A stretch of 64,000 nucleotides of DNA, taken from Paroedura picta. Its lineage: Eukaryota > Chordata > Lepidosauria > Squamata > Gekkonidae. The stretch covers positions 60,752,318 through 60,816,317 of the forward strand of contig NC_135372.1 in the NCBI RefSeq assembly GCF_049243985.1. Direction: 5' to 3'. The position numbers and the translations under genes were made by a program. Below the pieces are notes generated by a model. The model ran no database searches. It was not told where the DNA came from and saw only the letters and a list, made by a program, of their open reading frames with translations. The stretch's first letter is position 1; each line of letters opens with the position of its first letter. Positions 24,426 through 35,561 of this stretch are shown one piece after another.

Positions 24426-24904
24426 ATGTTACCCATGTCGTACAACATTTAAACACCCATAAAGGGGGTCATTCGGATTTTCAGGCAGTTACCTCATCAG
24501 AAATGTTAGTTTAAGATCACCCCCATGGCAGAGTTAGAGAAAGTCATAGAAATAGTTGCTTTCATGGGTTGTGGCCTCTGTAGACAAGGATTTATTCTGC
24601 CTCGCTTCCATGTCAAACAAGGAGGCCTTTTACAGCCTGCAGCATTTCTTAGCAAACAGCAACTTTTTAGACATCTGGATTAGCATACATTCAGCCCCAA
24701 TTGCTTCTTGTGCATGTTTCTTCCTCAAAATATATCAAGCCTCCAGACCAAATTCAGAGCTTGTTAGAGACATAAAGGAGCAGTATACTGAAAAACATCA
24801 CTTATCAAGGTCTCTGTAATTCAGTTCTCCTAAGAAAGCATCAAGTGTGGGCAGTTTTTTATGGAATATGCTACAGATAATCAAAGTGGCTGCACAGTCA
24901 GTAG

Positions 24905-25240
24905 AGTTCCCCAATTAGGGTTGCCAGCTCTGGGTTAGGGATTACCTAAAGATTTTGGGGGTGGAGCTCTGCAAAACAGGTAACAGATCTATCTTGTCTG
25001 GAGATCAGGCCCCACCTGGAGGCTGACAACCGCACCGCCAACCTCCAAGAGGAAATTGGAAATCTCCCAGAATTACAACTGATCTCCAGATGAAAGAGAT
25101 CAGTTTCCCGGGAACAAATGGCAGCTTGAGAGGGTGTACGGTATGGCATCATACCTCACTCAGGTCCTTCCTCTCCCTCCCCAACGCTTCACACCCAAAA
25201 CTTGCAGGAATTTCCCAAATCAAAGTTGGTAAGCTGCACT
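24905..25240. mobile_element. Two MITE pieces of the 'agggttgcca' family, head to head
   Basis: The left piece begins 'ttagggttgccagctctggg' and ends near 'ccccacctggaggctgacaa' (about 25030). The right piece starts near 'ccgccaacctccaagaggaa' and runs in the opposite sense, with 'agaattacaactgatctcca', 'gatcagtttcccgggaacaa' and 'gtatggcatcatacctcact', to about 25240. Either two insertions lie side by side or one copy landed within another. Confidence 0.6.
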
Positions 25241-26170
25241 GGGCCTACTGATCTGTGCTGTGTTTTCTAGGCGTGGGGTGAGTGACTGAAAGGGAAAAGG
25301 GCAAAACATCTGTTCATTCATCTGAACAGATTTCTTCCATTTCCTGGGCTGCCCTGCCCTTCTTCACAAGTACAAGGTCCTACTGTCTAGCCCCGTAGAA
25401 TATATCACATCTGCTTCTGAGTTTTCTGTGCAATTCAAACACCATCTTTCTGTGCAATGAGATAAGATTGCAGTTGGAAAACCAAAGATTCCAAACCTCA
25501 CTGTGGGTGTGGAACTAGCCACACAGTTTTCTAAAGCTGTGATCTACGATCTTACAAAAGCACTACAAGCAGACACACTAACATACATGTTCAGAACTGG
25601 GTTTCAAAAATTTTTGTTTTGTGACAGCCTTATTTTTTCTTATCAAGAAACAGGTTGCTTATTAAAGACCATGCACAGGGGATACCTTTACCTTTAAGCA
25701 TAGGGGTAGCAGTCTAAAGAGCTCCAATGGGCTTGTTTTATTCTTTAAAGACAAAAAAGTGAAGGACGCACAATACAGTCATGCTTCCGCAAAACACTAT
25801 CAAGGGAGTAAACATTTCCCTTTCACCCTGAATTAATATATCTCCTTTGGACAGGCTCTCTTTTGATAGCTAAATGTGTTTTTTTTTGGGGGGGGGGAGA
25901 GGGAAGCTTTTGTTTCAGAGCAATCAAGTACTATGGCATATACCTTTTAGGGTTGAATTTAAAGTAAAATTACAACACACAGCAATGATGAAAACATCAC
26001 TTGAAAAAAGAATTAAGATATACCCATCTTTCCCTGAGCTGTGAGCAACAAGTAGCTGAAATGTTACCTGGGTAATTTTAATAAAAAATAATTTACTAAA
26101 ATTAACCGTGCCCAGTGTATGCAAAACCGCAGCAAAGAACTTCTGACACTTGGGCATTAAGATCCTAAGC

Positions 26171-26818
26171 CAGTGTTTCTCCCAATATGGCCCAGGGCCC
26201 CTTAGGGTTCAAAAAAGTTATCTGGGTGGGGAGATCTTTGTCGAGGGCAAACTGATGTGAAAATGGAGCCCACTCAGACTCCTCAGAAGAAGAGTGCACA
26301 GATATATTTCCCTTCTTTCAAAGAGCTCATCTAACTTCTGTATTGCCACAGAGCACAAGCCAGGAAATGTGGTGACTAGTTTCTGGGACCAAGCACCTCT
26401 CCTAGGAACTTTAATTGATCAAGTGGCACCAAGGAAGTAAAGTTTGAATACAGACAGAAGGGGATGTAATTCTAAGAACACCTTCCTGGAACCAACCCCC
26501 CCCCCCAATAAAATTACTTTCTTCTGAGTAGACCTGCCTAGGATGGCTCCTATAGTTACTCCTGATATAAGACTGATTGGATTTTGACTGTATTTCTGAA
26601 TACAGAGGACTTCAGCCCAGAAATAAAGAGGTGCTATTCTGCATTCACAGAGTGTAACTGCTAATGGATGCAAAAGAATGGAAATCTCTATAGGGCATGC
26701 ACTCTATGGAAAGGAGCTGTCCGGCAGACATCAGCAAGGAAGAAGAAGCCTGGGAGACGGGAAAAAGGTTTTAAGTCATAATTGGAATCTTTCTATTCCT
26801 AAAATTTGAGAACCACTG
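26171..26818. mobile_element. Non-autonomous hAT transposon
   Basis: The element begins CAGTGTTTCTCCCAA and ends in the inverse TTTGAGAACCACTG, giving the CAGTG-N-TTCTC terminal repeat typical of hAT elements. The 8 bases outside, tcctaagc (26163-26170) and tcctagtc (26819-26826), agree at six positions and fit an aged target duplication. Its 648 bp have no transposase-like frame. A run of 9-10 C near 26498 lies inside. Confidence 0.75.
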
Positions 26819-26894
26819 TCCTAGTCTATTTACTTTAATAGTGAGTTGACTTCTGTGACGCTTATATCCAGTTAAGTATGTAAGTTAGAGGGTC

Positions 26895-27075
26895 TGAATC
26901 TTGAAACTGCTTCATACTGAATCAGACCCTTGATCCATCAAAGTCTGTATTGTTTGCTCATACTGGCAGCAGCTGTTCAGGGTGTCAGGGTGAGGCCTTT
27001 TTCATCACCTCCAACCCGGTCCTTTTAACTGCAGATGCCAGGGACTGAACCTGGGACTATGCAAGGTAGTTCCAA
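26895..27075 (-). mobile_element. tRNA-derived SINE (antisense)
   Basis: On the plus strand it reads 'gcttcatactgaatcagacc', 'cttgatccatcaaagtctgt', 'gactggcagcagct'-like text and 'gccagggactgaacctggga'. The last is the reverse complement of a pol III B box (ggttcagtccc). The family is a well-known tRNA-derived SINE of reptiles. The tRNA-like head at the right end is incomplete. Confidence 0.65.
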
Positions 27076-27704
27076 ATAATGTCTTTAGGATCAGGATGTG
27101 TCGCTAGGGCAATATTTAAAGGCTATTGTTTGCTTAAAGAATGACAAAAATCCCTTGCTAGGAAAGAATATTCCCTTGTGCTGGAATTAAGCTACTGCCA
27201 AGAGCAAAATATTTTCTCTTTCCCCCTACACTGAAGATTTCGGTTGCAGTCCTGCACAGATTTAAGCTACTGAAACAACTTAACTAACCTCAAGGATACT
27301 TTGACAACCTAATTATAAGCAGGATTCAAATTCAAATGAACTCAGAGGAATGACAATCACAGCTCTAACATCATTTCTACTTTAAATATTCAACACTGAA
27401 AGAAATAACCTTAGCACATTTGCTAAAGCCAACTTTCTAAATTTCACTTTGCATGGAAGTAGATGATATGCTTTATCAGTAGATTCCTAGAAATTCCTAG
27501 TAGATTTCCACATCTTCAGGAAAGGACCTGCGATAGCAAGACTTCATGCTTGCTGTGCAAATAGAACACTTTGAACTGCTAAGCCCTTAGGACTAGTTTA
27601 AGTGTTCCAAAGCAACTACGTTTAATTTTGGATGGTATACTGCAAATATATGGAAGACATAACAGCAAACCATGGTTTGGCATTACATGAGTGAAAATGG
27701 AATA

Positions 27705-28599
27705 TAGGGCTCATGTACCACCCAATTTTCTTTGTGTGGGTTGATATCCCTTGTTTATTTCAAGACAGACCTTAGTTTAATGGTAAAACATGTTTTATGC
27801 TTGACCTATAATTTCAGAATTTTGAAGTATGTCAAACCACAGGTTATAGTTCTAATTTGGATGGCAAGTATCTGTAACCGCTCCGCAGGAGCAGTATAAA
27901 TAAAACAGTAAGGGCTGTGGGGGTGGGCGCTGTCCGGGATGGGGGGGAAACGATTGGCCCCTGGCCCTGGACTGACAAGCAGAGGGCCCAATCAGGAGGC
28001 CCCTTGCCCCAGGACTGACCAGTTGGGAGGCGCTTTGCACCTCCCAACTCCCAAGGTTGGCCATCTTCACCCAACGGCTTCCATTCCCGTGCTAACCACC
28101 GAGAGGCAAGCCCTGAGGCCCCGGCATGCAGTGGGAGCCGGGTGGGTGGGGAGGCCTTGGCCCGGCCCAAAGCCCTGAGGTTGCCTGGGAGCCGGGGGGG
28201 GGCTTCGGCCGGGCCCAGGGACATTCTCGCCACATTGCAGACGTGCCAGGGCTGCCTCTTGGCCCGGCCCGCAGCCCCAAGGTTGGCTGGGAGCTGTCTG
28301 GGGGGGGCAAAGGCTTCGAGGCTGACTGTCATTGGGGGGCGGGGCAGTCTTCAGCGCGGGGCTCTGAGCCCTGCACTGAAGCGGGGGAGGGGGCCCCCTG
28401 GCTGTATTTTTTTTTCAGCTGTATTTTTTTTTCAGCTGGCTTATTTTCTAGTAAATAATATTTTGTTAGTTCAGATGTATCAGGAAACATGAAACGCAAT
28501 CACAGTGCACGATGGGAGGAGGAAGAAGTTGGGGTCCTAAGGATTGTGCTAGGCATATTCACTGAACATAGTTTGACATCATGTGTGAACCGAGCCCTA
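27705..28599. other. GC-rich block with imperfect internal repeats, possibly a DNA transposon
   Basis: From about 27.88 to 28.40 kb the intron becomes strongly G+C rich with long G runs. A segment 'ttggcccggcccaaagccct' followed by 'gaggttgcctgggagccggg' (about 28157-28196) is repeated in diverged form about 100 bp later ('ttggcccggcccgcagcccc', 'aaggttggctgggagctgtc'). The block is bounded by tagggctc (27705-27712) and gagcccta (28592-28599), an 8-bp inverted pair, but no target duplication is visible. Open frames here, up to 162 codons, are low-complexity and overlap on several frames, so I do not call a gene. Confidence 0.35.
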
Positions 28600-29920
28600 A
28601 CTTGTGACTGGCTTGCCTTCAGTTATAACCAGCTTCCCAGTGGTATTTTTCACTGAGTAAAGCAGTATTTTAAGGGTGGCACCATTTGCAGGAATTGCCA
28701 CTTGGAAACATGACTGTTTCCTGAGTTGTGCCAAGGCACATTTTCCTTTTTGTATTTGATTGTGTCTCCAGGGTGCAGTTCTCAGAGATGCTCCAGTCTT
28801 TGCAAAACAGCTCTCAGTCTCTCAAATAATACATGCATGCTCCAAAAGACAGCTAGTAACTCCGGCCTATTACTACAAAAAACATCGACCAACTAGTGGA
28901 ATTATTAAATACATCATTTCATGTTCACAAAAATGACTTTTTAAACTTGATCTTGTGATTGGTCATTTTCATGCAAGCTCCTCAGAAGGATCTAGCAAAC
29001 ATATATGATCATATACATACAACTGCCTTCAGAAAATCTATGTAACTAACCTAGTTAACGTTCCCACAAAAATGATGCCTGGGAAACATTTTAAATAGTA
29101 ATTTTTCAGTTGGCAATTCTTGCAGCTGCATCAAATCTACACATCACAGGTCTTTTAATTGCCCAATAATAATAATTTAAAATGTGTACTTCTTTATTGT
29201 GCGAAAGAACTGAAAAAATATTGTATTTTAAAGACCTAGGATGACATCAGTCATACCAGATACATAAAACACAGAGACTGTAGAACAGTAGTAAATACAT
29301 GTCCATCATGAATGGAACACTGAAATGCAGAACTCTAAAGAGACAGCCATGAGGTAACTTCAAATGGACAGATATGCAGGAAGTGCTATACAGAAATAGC
29401 CATATGCTTCAACAGATTAAAAACAATACAAGGGGGAAAGGAAATGATTCACAAACCACAGGTGCTTGGAAAGGGGGTCTTTATGTCTTATTTCAATGGA
29501 AAATTTAGTCATCTCCAGTTCTATAGTAGTCAGTGAGGTATCTTTGGCACCAAGCACAATACCTTTGTCTAAAACAGGATATTTTGGTATAAACTCAGTT
29601 TGTGAGAATACTATATAAACTATGAATAAGCAACCTATTTTGGGATTTACCCTTCAGTATATTTCCTGCTTCCCAGTGGTCAAGATAAATGGAATACCCA
29701 CAATTATTGACATAATGCTCCATCTTCTTCCATGATAAACCATTCACACATTGCATGACCCAATGGCATTTCAGTGTGACATGTGCAGGGTTATAGCTGC
29801 ACACGGCTGACAATTTACACTGCTCCTAAGAAGCATGAAATGAAACCACTGACAACAGGCCACAGTTGAGGATACATCACATACAGCTCATGACTAGCCA
29901 ACCATCCTGTTATGCTTCCT

Positions 29921-30047
29921 ATTGGCTGCAATCCCATTTTAAAAGGCATGGTGAACTATTAGAATCATAGAGTTGGAAGGAACCTCATGGGTCATCTAGT
30001 CCAACTCTATGATTCTAATGCCTTTTAAAATCGGATTGCAACCAATA
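29921..30047. repeat. Near-perfect inverted repeat with about 22-base loop
   Basis: The left arm (29921-29977) reads 'attggctgcaatcccatttt', 'aaaaggcat', 9 unpaired bases, then 'tagaatcatagagttgga'. The right arm (30000-30047) is its inverse, lacking the 9 bases. The inner part of both arms is CR1 3'-end sequence (agaatcatagagttggaagg), while the outer part is not known CR1. Possible origins are two CR1 ends in opposite orientation, an inverted duplication, or a small hairpin element. Confidence 0.7.
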
Positions 30048-32086
30048 TTAGACTTGGACAAAAATGGGCAAGCAGGCCTAACCTTAGTATTTACACTTCT
30101 GTCTTTAATAAACTTGCCCTCACTGAAGGCCTCATATTTACTATTTATTTTGAAGATTGTAAAGTCCTGGATGCTCAGAATCCCTTTTAATAGAACTGCC
30201 TGCTGATAAAGAAAACTTTGCAGTCTTAAAGCCTCTCAAATGGCCAGGGGAGGAGGAGGAAGAATTCATTATGCAGCCCAACAAACTAATTTCTAAAAGG
30301 AAAATGATTTCAGTTTATGAGAATTTGAGGTGTGTGCTTCAAGGCTTATGATTACATTAAATCATCTATTCATTGTGGTTCTGTTTACTTAATAATCAGG
30401 CCGCTGCATAATCAGAACACTCCATTATAAGAAAACAGTTCCTGTCAGATACTTGCTAGCTTCAAGACTATAAGACTACAGATAAAATTCACTCCTCTGA
30501 ATATTTTTCTTCCTTGGTTTTGAAACAGTAAGATCTTCAAAATAATACAGAAAATATGTCCATAAAAATTGCTGGCCAGTAAAACTTACCCTTCTGGCAC
30601 ATATATAACCAATGTTAGCCATTGTTCGAAGTAACAACTGCTAGTGGGATCCAAGAGGAAAGATGATTTGGCAAGGTCCACAGGTTCCCCAAAATATGTA
30701 CTTTACAGGCAGGTATAGTTTAGTTCTTACTCACTACAATCCACAAGATGAGCAGCTAATAATTTCCCACATAAAATAGTGAATGGGAAGAGTGGTAGTT
30801 CTTTTTTTTCTTTGAGGACTTCAAAAAAATCCACAGCTCCCCTGGGTCTACAAAAGCTCCTCTGCTTGGTCTCCTTAGGCAAATTTGATTTATAATCATG
30901 ATTATTTATAATCCTGTTCTGACCAACCTACACGTTGCATGGAGGCCACCACCTGTCTTGCTTCCCCCCCCCAAAAAAAGTGATAATATATGGCATGACA
31001 CCATTACCCCCTCTCATTATGGTAACACTCTCCCTCCCCCACTCCACTGGCTGTATTTACAAGGGGCAGAAAATCATAACAACATTTCACCTCCACACAA
31101 CATAGAGCAAGGAAAATGTGGATCAATGTTGCCCAAACATCTCCCCTAGAAGCACGCAGTCTGAGCCGACAAGTTCACAATTGAGCTTGGAAAACCTCAA
31201 CGGTATTAAAAAGTTCCAGTTAATATATCTTTATAGTAACACGAAACATTAATTGCAGCTATATCTTTCTCTCAATGACACTCCTGCCCACCCCCAACAT
31301 CTAAATTCAGTGTGGGGGCATAAAGCGAGCAGTGAAAGCGCGACTTGTTTTGCTTTTACTGTGTCTCTTCCTCAAAGGGCTCCCTGTAGCAGCAACTCAA
31401 GGCTACTGGGTGTTACCCACAAGCTAGAGGGAAGTGCCAAGGCTTTTCCCAGGTCCTTGCAAAAAGGATTCCTTGGTCATCTGTGCTGATTTTCACAGCA
31501 ACTTTTCAACACATTCCTTCTCGGCCAGCTGACAGGGTATGAAATAGTCCAGATAAAGTTAGCTGCGTGGGTTTTTTAAGTCTCCCCCCGCTCCCCTCCA
31601 GAGAGATGCAGGGAGCCAAGGAAGAGAACTGGGCACAACGAAGCGGGAAGGCATTTGTTGGGAAAGCTAACGGTTCACTAATTGCTAGCCGGCGGCAGGA
31701 GGCGGCAGAAAAGCACACGAATCTCCCCCACCCGCCTCCCGCCTCCCGCTTTGTGCTCATCGACTTCCCGGATCCCGGTCGGGGGGGAGGGGGGTGTAGG
31801 GAACCAAGATCTGACCGAAGCGGCTCGTCGGAGGCAGGTTTCGCCCCCCTCCCTTCTGAGTGCTGGAGAGGTGGCTGTCCTCGCCCAAATCTCCAAGCCG
31901 GGAAAGGATGGGCATTTCCCGAGGGGAGGGGAGCGCCATCGAGCCCCTCGCCGGTGTGGGGGGCATGCGAAGCCTCCCCCCGCTCTCTTCCCGAGGACAC
32001 CCAGCGGGACCCCTTCGGGCTGGCGGCTACGGGCCGGAGCCGAGGGCGCCGTCGAAAGAGAAAAGGGCTGCCCGGCGGGCGCTCAC

Positions 32087-32400
32087 CTCGGCGGTGCTCA
32101 CGCTGCACCAGCAGCCAGGCGGGATTACGGGCGCCGGCGATGGCAATGGCCGGGCGCGAGGCGGAGGCAGAGGCGGGCGCCGGCGTCCTCCATCGCGCCG
32201 TTTGGCCGCGGCCGATGCTCCGCGCCGAGGAGGCCGCTGGCTGCCCCTGCCCGCCCCTTCCAGCCGCCTCTCTCCTCCTCCTCCTCCCTCCCGCCACTCC
32301 CTGCCTCGGCGCTGGAGCGCACGTGGCTCCCCAAAGCAGCCGCGCAGGAGGGAGGGAGGGAGGAGGGAGGGAGGTTTCCGCTGAGGATGCTCTTCGCTCT
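32087..32400 (-). other. LRRC8C: Inferred untranslated exon 1 of LRRC8C
   Basis: Inside the CpG island the minus strand has a strong splice donor, CCGAG|GTGAGC, with GT at 32085-32086. An exon ending at 32087 would splice to the acceptor at 10300-10301, where just four bases precede the start codon, so an untranslated upstream exon is required. The 5' end is unknown; 32400 is only a placeholder near the CACGTG-containing segment. Confidence 0.45.
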
Positions 32401-32437
32401 TGCCAGGCCGAGGGCTGGACCGCCGGGAAGAGCCACC

Positions 32438-32513
32438 ATGTCGCCTCCGGAGGACTGCAGCCGCAGACGGGAGAAGCCCACGGGCTTGGCCCAAAGTGAC
32501 CCCCCCCTCCCGG
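32438..32513 (+). other. Possible divergent first exon on the opposite strand
   Basis: On the plus strand a perfect Kozak start, GCCACCATG, lies at 32432-32440. It opens a frame of 25 codons (M-S-P-P-E-D-C-S-R-R-R-E-K-P...) ending at a good donor, CGG|GTAAGC (GT at 32514-32515). The frame also stays open in the unspliced sequence to 32716. I recognise no protein. CpG-island promoters often drive a divergent non-coding transcript, and one has been named for human LRRC8C, so the ATG may be incidental. The exon is a guess from sequence signals alone. Confidence 0.25.
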
Positions 32514-32711
32514 GTAAGCCCCGCTGGGCTTCAGGGCGGAGTCCCGAGGTCGCTGGGTTCTCAACAGGAGGTGCTCCGAGCAGCGGAAGGATCTATCCCC
32601 CCCCCCGCCCACCCCCTTGGGAGGCTATTAGTGACTTGCTGAGCAAAAGTGGAGGCTGGTCACTCAGCCGTCAAGCACGTGGGCTGGCAGTGCCAGGGAT
32701 TTCCTGCTGGA

Positions 32712-32850
32712 CCTAGAGTTGCCAACTGGGGCACTGTTGGGCGAGGGAATCCAGTGGAGCTGTGATTCCTCCGGAATTGATATCTGCAGTCTGGAGCCCA
32801 GTTGTAGTTCCTGAAGGGTTCCAGGCCTCACACTGGGAACCCCGCTTCCT
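32712..32850. mobile_element. MITE fragment of the 'agggttgcca' family
   Basis: The text 'agagttgccaactggggcac' followed by 'tctggagcccagttgtagtt' is a shortened relative of the copies at 14.0 and 48.4 kb. It lies just outside the CpG island. Confidence 0.45.
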
Positions 32851-34117
32851 GTTGTTCACTGTGCCAAGGCCTATGACACAAGAATGTTCGTATTCTTTAG
32901 CAACTGTGGCGATTTCCTCAATGGAAGTTAAAAGAGAGAACTCCCTGGTATGTATAGGGCCATGTGTACATAGAGTATAAAGATGGAACCCCCTGAGATT
33001 TCCCAATATGCACAATGACCCCATCAGACTTTCAGGCCCTCTGGGATTTCCGAGAAAGGCTGCAAGGTGGCATCATGAAACTCCTCAGACTGTCAGACTT
33101 CCAAATTCAGCTAGTCTTCATGGCAACTTAATTTCCTAGGAGGCACAAAGCTGCTTTTGCTTTTGTAAAGATGAGAGGTGTAGGGGACTGGAAGAAGCTG
33201 TGTCTGGGACAAGCAAAACGTGTGCAAAAGAGATGGGTTTCACTTGAACAAAAAAAAAATGGGCAGCTAAGAGCATAATAGAATTTGGGAGTGATGGCGA
33301 GTGAGGCTGATATGAGGTGACTAAGGGTCCAAGGAAGGCAAGGGATGCTGGAGAGGGAAACACATTCTAGGTGTCTTTATGCCAATGCTAGAAGTATTCA
33401 AGCCAAGATGAGGGAGCTGGAGTGCTTGGTGCACAATGACAATTTTAGAGGTAATATCTCAGAAACATGTTGGAATGGGGAAAATCTATGGGATAGTCAT
33501 TCCAGCAATAAGCTTTATAGGCAGGACAGGGAGGGCTGGGCTGGGGGAGGCATCGCACATGAAAGAGGAGAAATAATCCAGTATATTAGTATATATCAGG
33601 GGAATTGATTCACCAACAGAAGTTATATGTGTGGGAATACTGAGCCCTAAGAGTTACTCAACACTGGGGGTGTATTATCATCCACTTGATCAAACCCTTG
33701 GGACTGATTTTGAGATGGAGAAGGAAATAAGAGAGGGGACTAACACAGAATGTTATTATATTGGGAGACTTCAACTACTCTCACATTGACTGGGTAAACA
33801 TGTGCTCGAGTCATGCTGTACAGACGGCATTCCTAGATATCATAAAGGACTGTGCATGGGAACAGTTGGTTACAGAGCCAACCAGTAGGGTACTGATCTT
33901 GGTCTTGGTTCTGAGTGGTGCTCAAGACCTGATGAGAGATGTAGAGGATGTTGCCGTAGCTGGGAACAGTGATCACAATGCTATTGAATTCAGCACTTGG
34001 GTCAATGGAGGGTTACCTTTAAAGGAAAAAACTGTGACATTTGATTTCAAAAGAGGGAACCTTACAAAAATTAGGGGAATACTTAAAAAGAAACACAAGA
34101 AAGTCAAATCCCTAGAG

Positions 34118-34746
34118 CAGCCTTTTCCAGCCTTTTCACCATGGAGGAGTCCCTGAAAAAAAATTTCAGGCTTTGAGGAGTCCTGAAAGTGATGTCAGCT
34201 GGCCACATCTCTCTCCCACACCCCTGGAAGTGACATGTCACCCAAAGTGACATCAGCACTCATGTTAACAGGCAAGCTCAAGGAGGACTGAAAGAACAAA
34301 GATAGGAGGTATTTTAAGACAGGAGTAGGTGTACAAGCTCTGCCCCCTTGCATGCAAAGAAACCGCTAGAGAACTCACGCTCGGGAGGGGAAGCAATGGA
34401 GGTGGCCAGTTCCCTGTCTTGTGGCTGAGTCCATTAAGGTAGGAGGTGAAAGGCCATGTACCCCCAGGCTTAACATCTACGCCCCCCCAGGACCTGAGGA
34501 TTGGGATTAGACACGAGTACCATCAGTATCCCCTCTCCACTTGCTAGGGGGGGAATGGGTAGTTGATTAGCTGCTCTTGCCAGGTAGTCATTAACTATTG
34601 ACATGTTAATTGGTTTTAATGTATTTTATGGGGTTTTTATACTGTTGTAACCCGCCACGAGCCGCAAGGCAGTGGCGGGAAATAAATTCAATAATAATAA
34701 TAATAATAATAATAGGGGTCTGTGGCCCCTTGGTTGGGAATCCCTG
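34118..34746. mobile_element. Non-autonomous hAT element nested in CR1
   Basis: It begins CAGCCTTTTCCAGCC and ends GGTTGGGAATCCCTG, imperfect terminal inverted repeats of the hAT type. The flanks ccctagag (34110-34117) and ctccagag (34747-34754) agree at six of eight positions. The host CR1 sequence is contiguous across the insertion when compared with the copy at 1-430, which supports these boundaries. A LINE tail has inserted within it. Confidence 0.75.
34590..34713 (+). mobile_element. L2-like LINE 3' tail nested in the hAT element
   Basis: The text 'ttttatggggtttttatact', then 'taacccgccacgagccgcaa' and an (AAT)n microsatellite at 34690-34714 is the 3' end of an L2-like LINE or dependent SINE. 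It would be the third layer of insertion here. The 5' limit within the hAT element is unclear and may reach about 34330. Confidence 0.6.
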
Positions 34747-35194
34747 CTCCAGAGAATGCTTGGAAACTATTTAAAACCACAGTAATTGAACCCCAGATAG
34801 AATGCATTCTACAAGTTAGGCAAGCCTAACTGATTAATTGTTGGTGGCATATTTTTTTGGAAATATAAATATCATTAATATAAATTACTAAGTATGGACC
34901 TGTACCAGATTCAAGACCCTCCCCCCCCCCAGCAAAATTGAGATGTCGGCACCCCTTGTGACTCATGGGCTCAGAATGACATTCATGATTGGAAAGGCAG
35001 AGCCAGTGCAGTCATTTGTTCCACCTCTGTGTACATTAGCCCTATACATCAATATGGCCTATGTAGAAGATTCTTGACAGCTCTGTTCTAGTGCTCATCA
35101 GAGTTTGAAGGAGTTGGTCCTCACAGGTGAGGCAAGATGGAAAGATGTTTGGAAGAGAAGAGATAGAGGGCCTCACTGTACATTACATTATAAA

Positions 35195-35515
35195 ATAATG
35201 GAATTATAGAGTTGGAAGGGGCCATACAGGCCATCTAGTCCAAGCCCCTGCTCAATGCAGGATCAGCCCAAAGCATCCATAAAAAGTATCTGTCCAGTCA
35301 CTGCTTAAAAACTGCCAGTGAGGGGGGAGCTCCCTACCCCCTTTAGGCAGCCAATTCCACTGCTGAACTACTCTGGCAGTGAACATTTCCCCCCTGATAT
35401 CTACCTGGTACCGTTCTACATATAGTTTAACCCCATTACTGTGTGTCCTATCCACTGCTGCAAACAGGAATCGCTCCCTGACAAATTTCAAATACTTAAA
35501 GACAGCAGTCAAAAA
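35195..35515 (-). mobile_element. CR1 LINE 3' end (antisense)
   Basis: It begins with the CR1 terminus 'tagagttggaaggggccata' and continues through the C-terminal coding part. On the minus strand this encodes residues of the type V-Q-Q-W-N-W-L-P-K, equivalent to V-V-Q-Q-W-N-R-L-P-K-E-V in the larger copy at 62-63 kb. It is truncated at about 35515. Confidence 0.8.
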
Positions 35516-35561
35516 AACACCACAACAGGAGGTTCCAGAGACCAGAGTGGTAGACATGGAT

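Larger units (their letters stand above)
10300..32086 (-). other. LRRC8C: LRRC8C first intron (about 21.8 kb)
   Basis: This is the inferred intron between the untranslated exon 1 in the CpG island (donor GT at 32085-32086) and the first coding exon (acceptor AG at 10300-10301). It contains MITEs, SINEs, hAT-like elements and LINE tails, listed separately. I recognise nothing in about 10.3-11.8, 12.2-13.1, 14.3-16.5, 20.3-21.6, 21.7-22.98, 23.3-24.1, 25.25-26.15, 28.6-29.9 and 30.05-31.5 kb apart from simple runs (TG and G runs at 10497-10518, C runs near 20393 and 26498, a G run near 23325). No other coding exon was found on either strand. The left boundary is firm; the right one depends on the exon 1 call. 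Confidence 0.6.
31560..32560 (-). promoter_or_regulatory. LRRC8C: CpG island, probable LRRC8C promoter
   Basis: This is the only long CpG-dense, G+C-rich, repeat-free stretch in the window, with frequent CG dinucleotides from about 31.68 to 32.54 kb. It lies upstream of LRRC8C's coding exons on the right strand side, at a distance that suits the long first intron known in mammals. It contains GC-box cores (ccgcccc near 32251) and a canonical E-box CACGTG at 32320-32325. No TATA box is evident, as expected for CpG-island promoters. Long open frames cross it in every direction but are a by-product of base composition. Confidence 0.75.
33150..34850 (+). mobile_element. CR1 LINE fragment (endonuclease), interrupted by a hAT element
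   Basis: The + strand encodes the N-terminal apurinic-type endonuclease of CR1. It includes C-L-Y-A-N-A-R-S-I-Q-A-K near 33375, the G-D-F-N motif near 33762 and S-D-H-N-A at 33968-33982, then the linker (T-F-D-F-K-R-G-N). At least one frameshift separates the pieces, so it is dead. It is broken at 34118-34746 by a hAT insertion and resumes with 'aatgcttggaaactatttaa' (34755), the same order as the uninterrupted copy at 170-190. The reverse transcriptase part is missing. Confidence 0.85.

Noticed and set aside
27844-28332. 162-codon minus-strand frame
   Set aside because: It is confined to the GC-rich block, overlaps other frames and is low in complexity, with no recognised domain.
31506-32716. 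Open frames of 310-368 codons in the CpG island on both strands
   Set aside because: They are rich in proline, arginine, serine and alanine and overlap in several frames at once, which is expected from high G+C content. No domain is recognisable.
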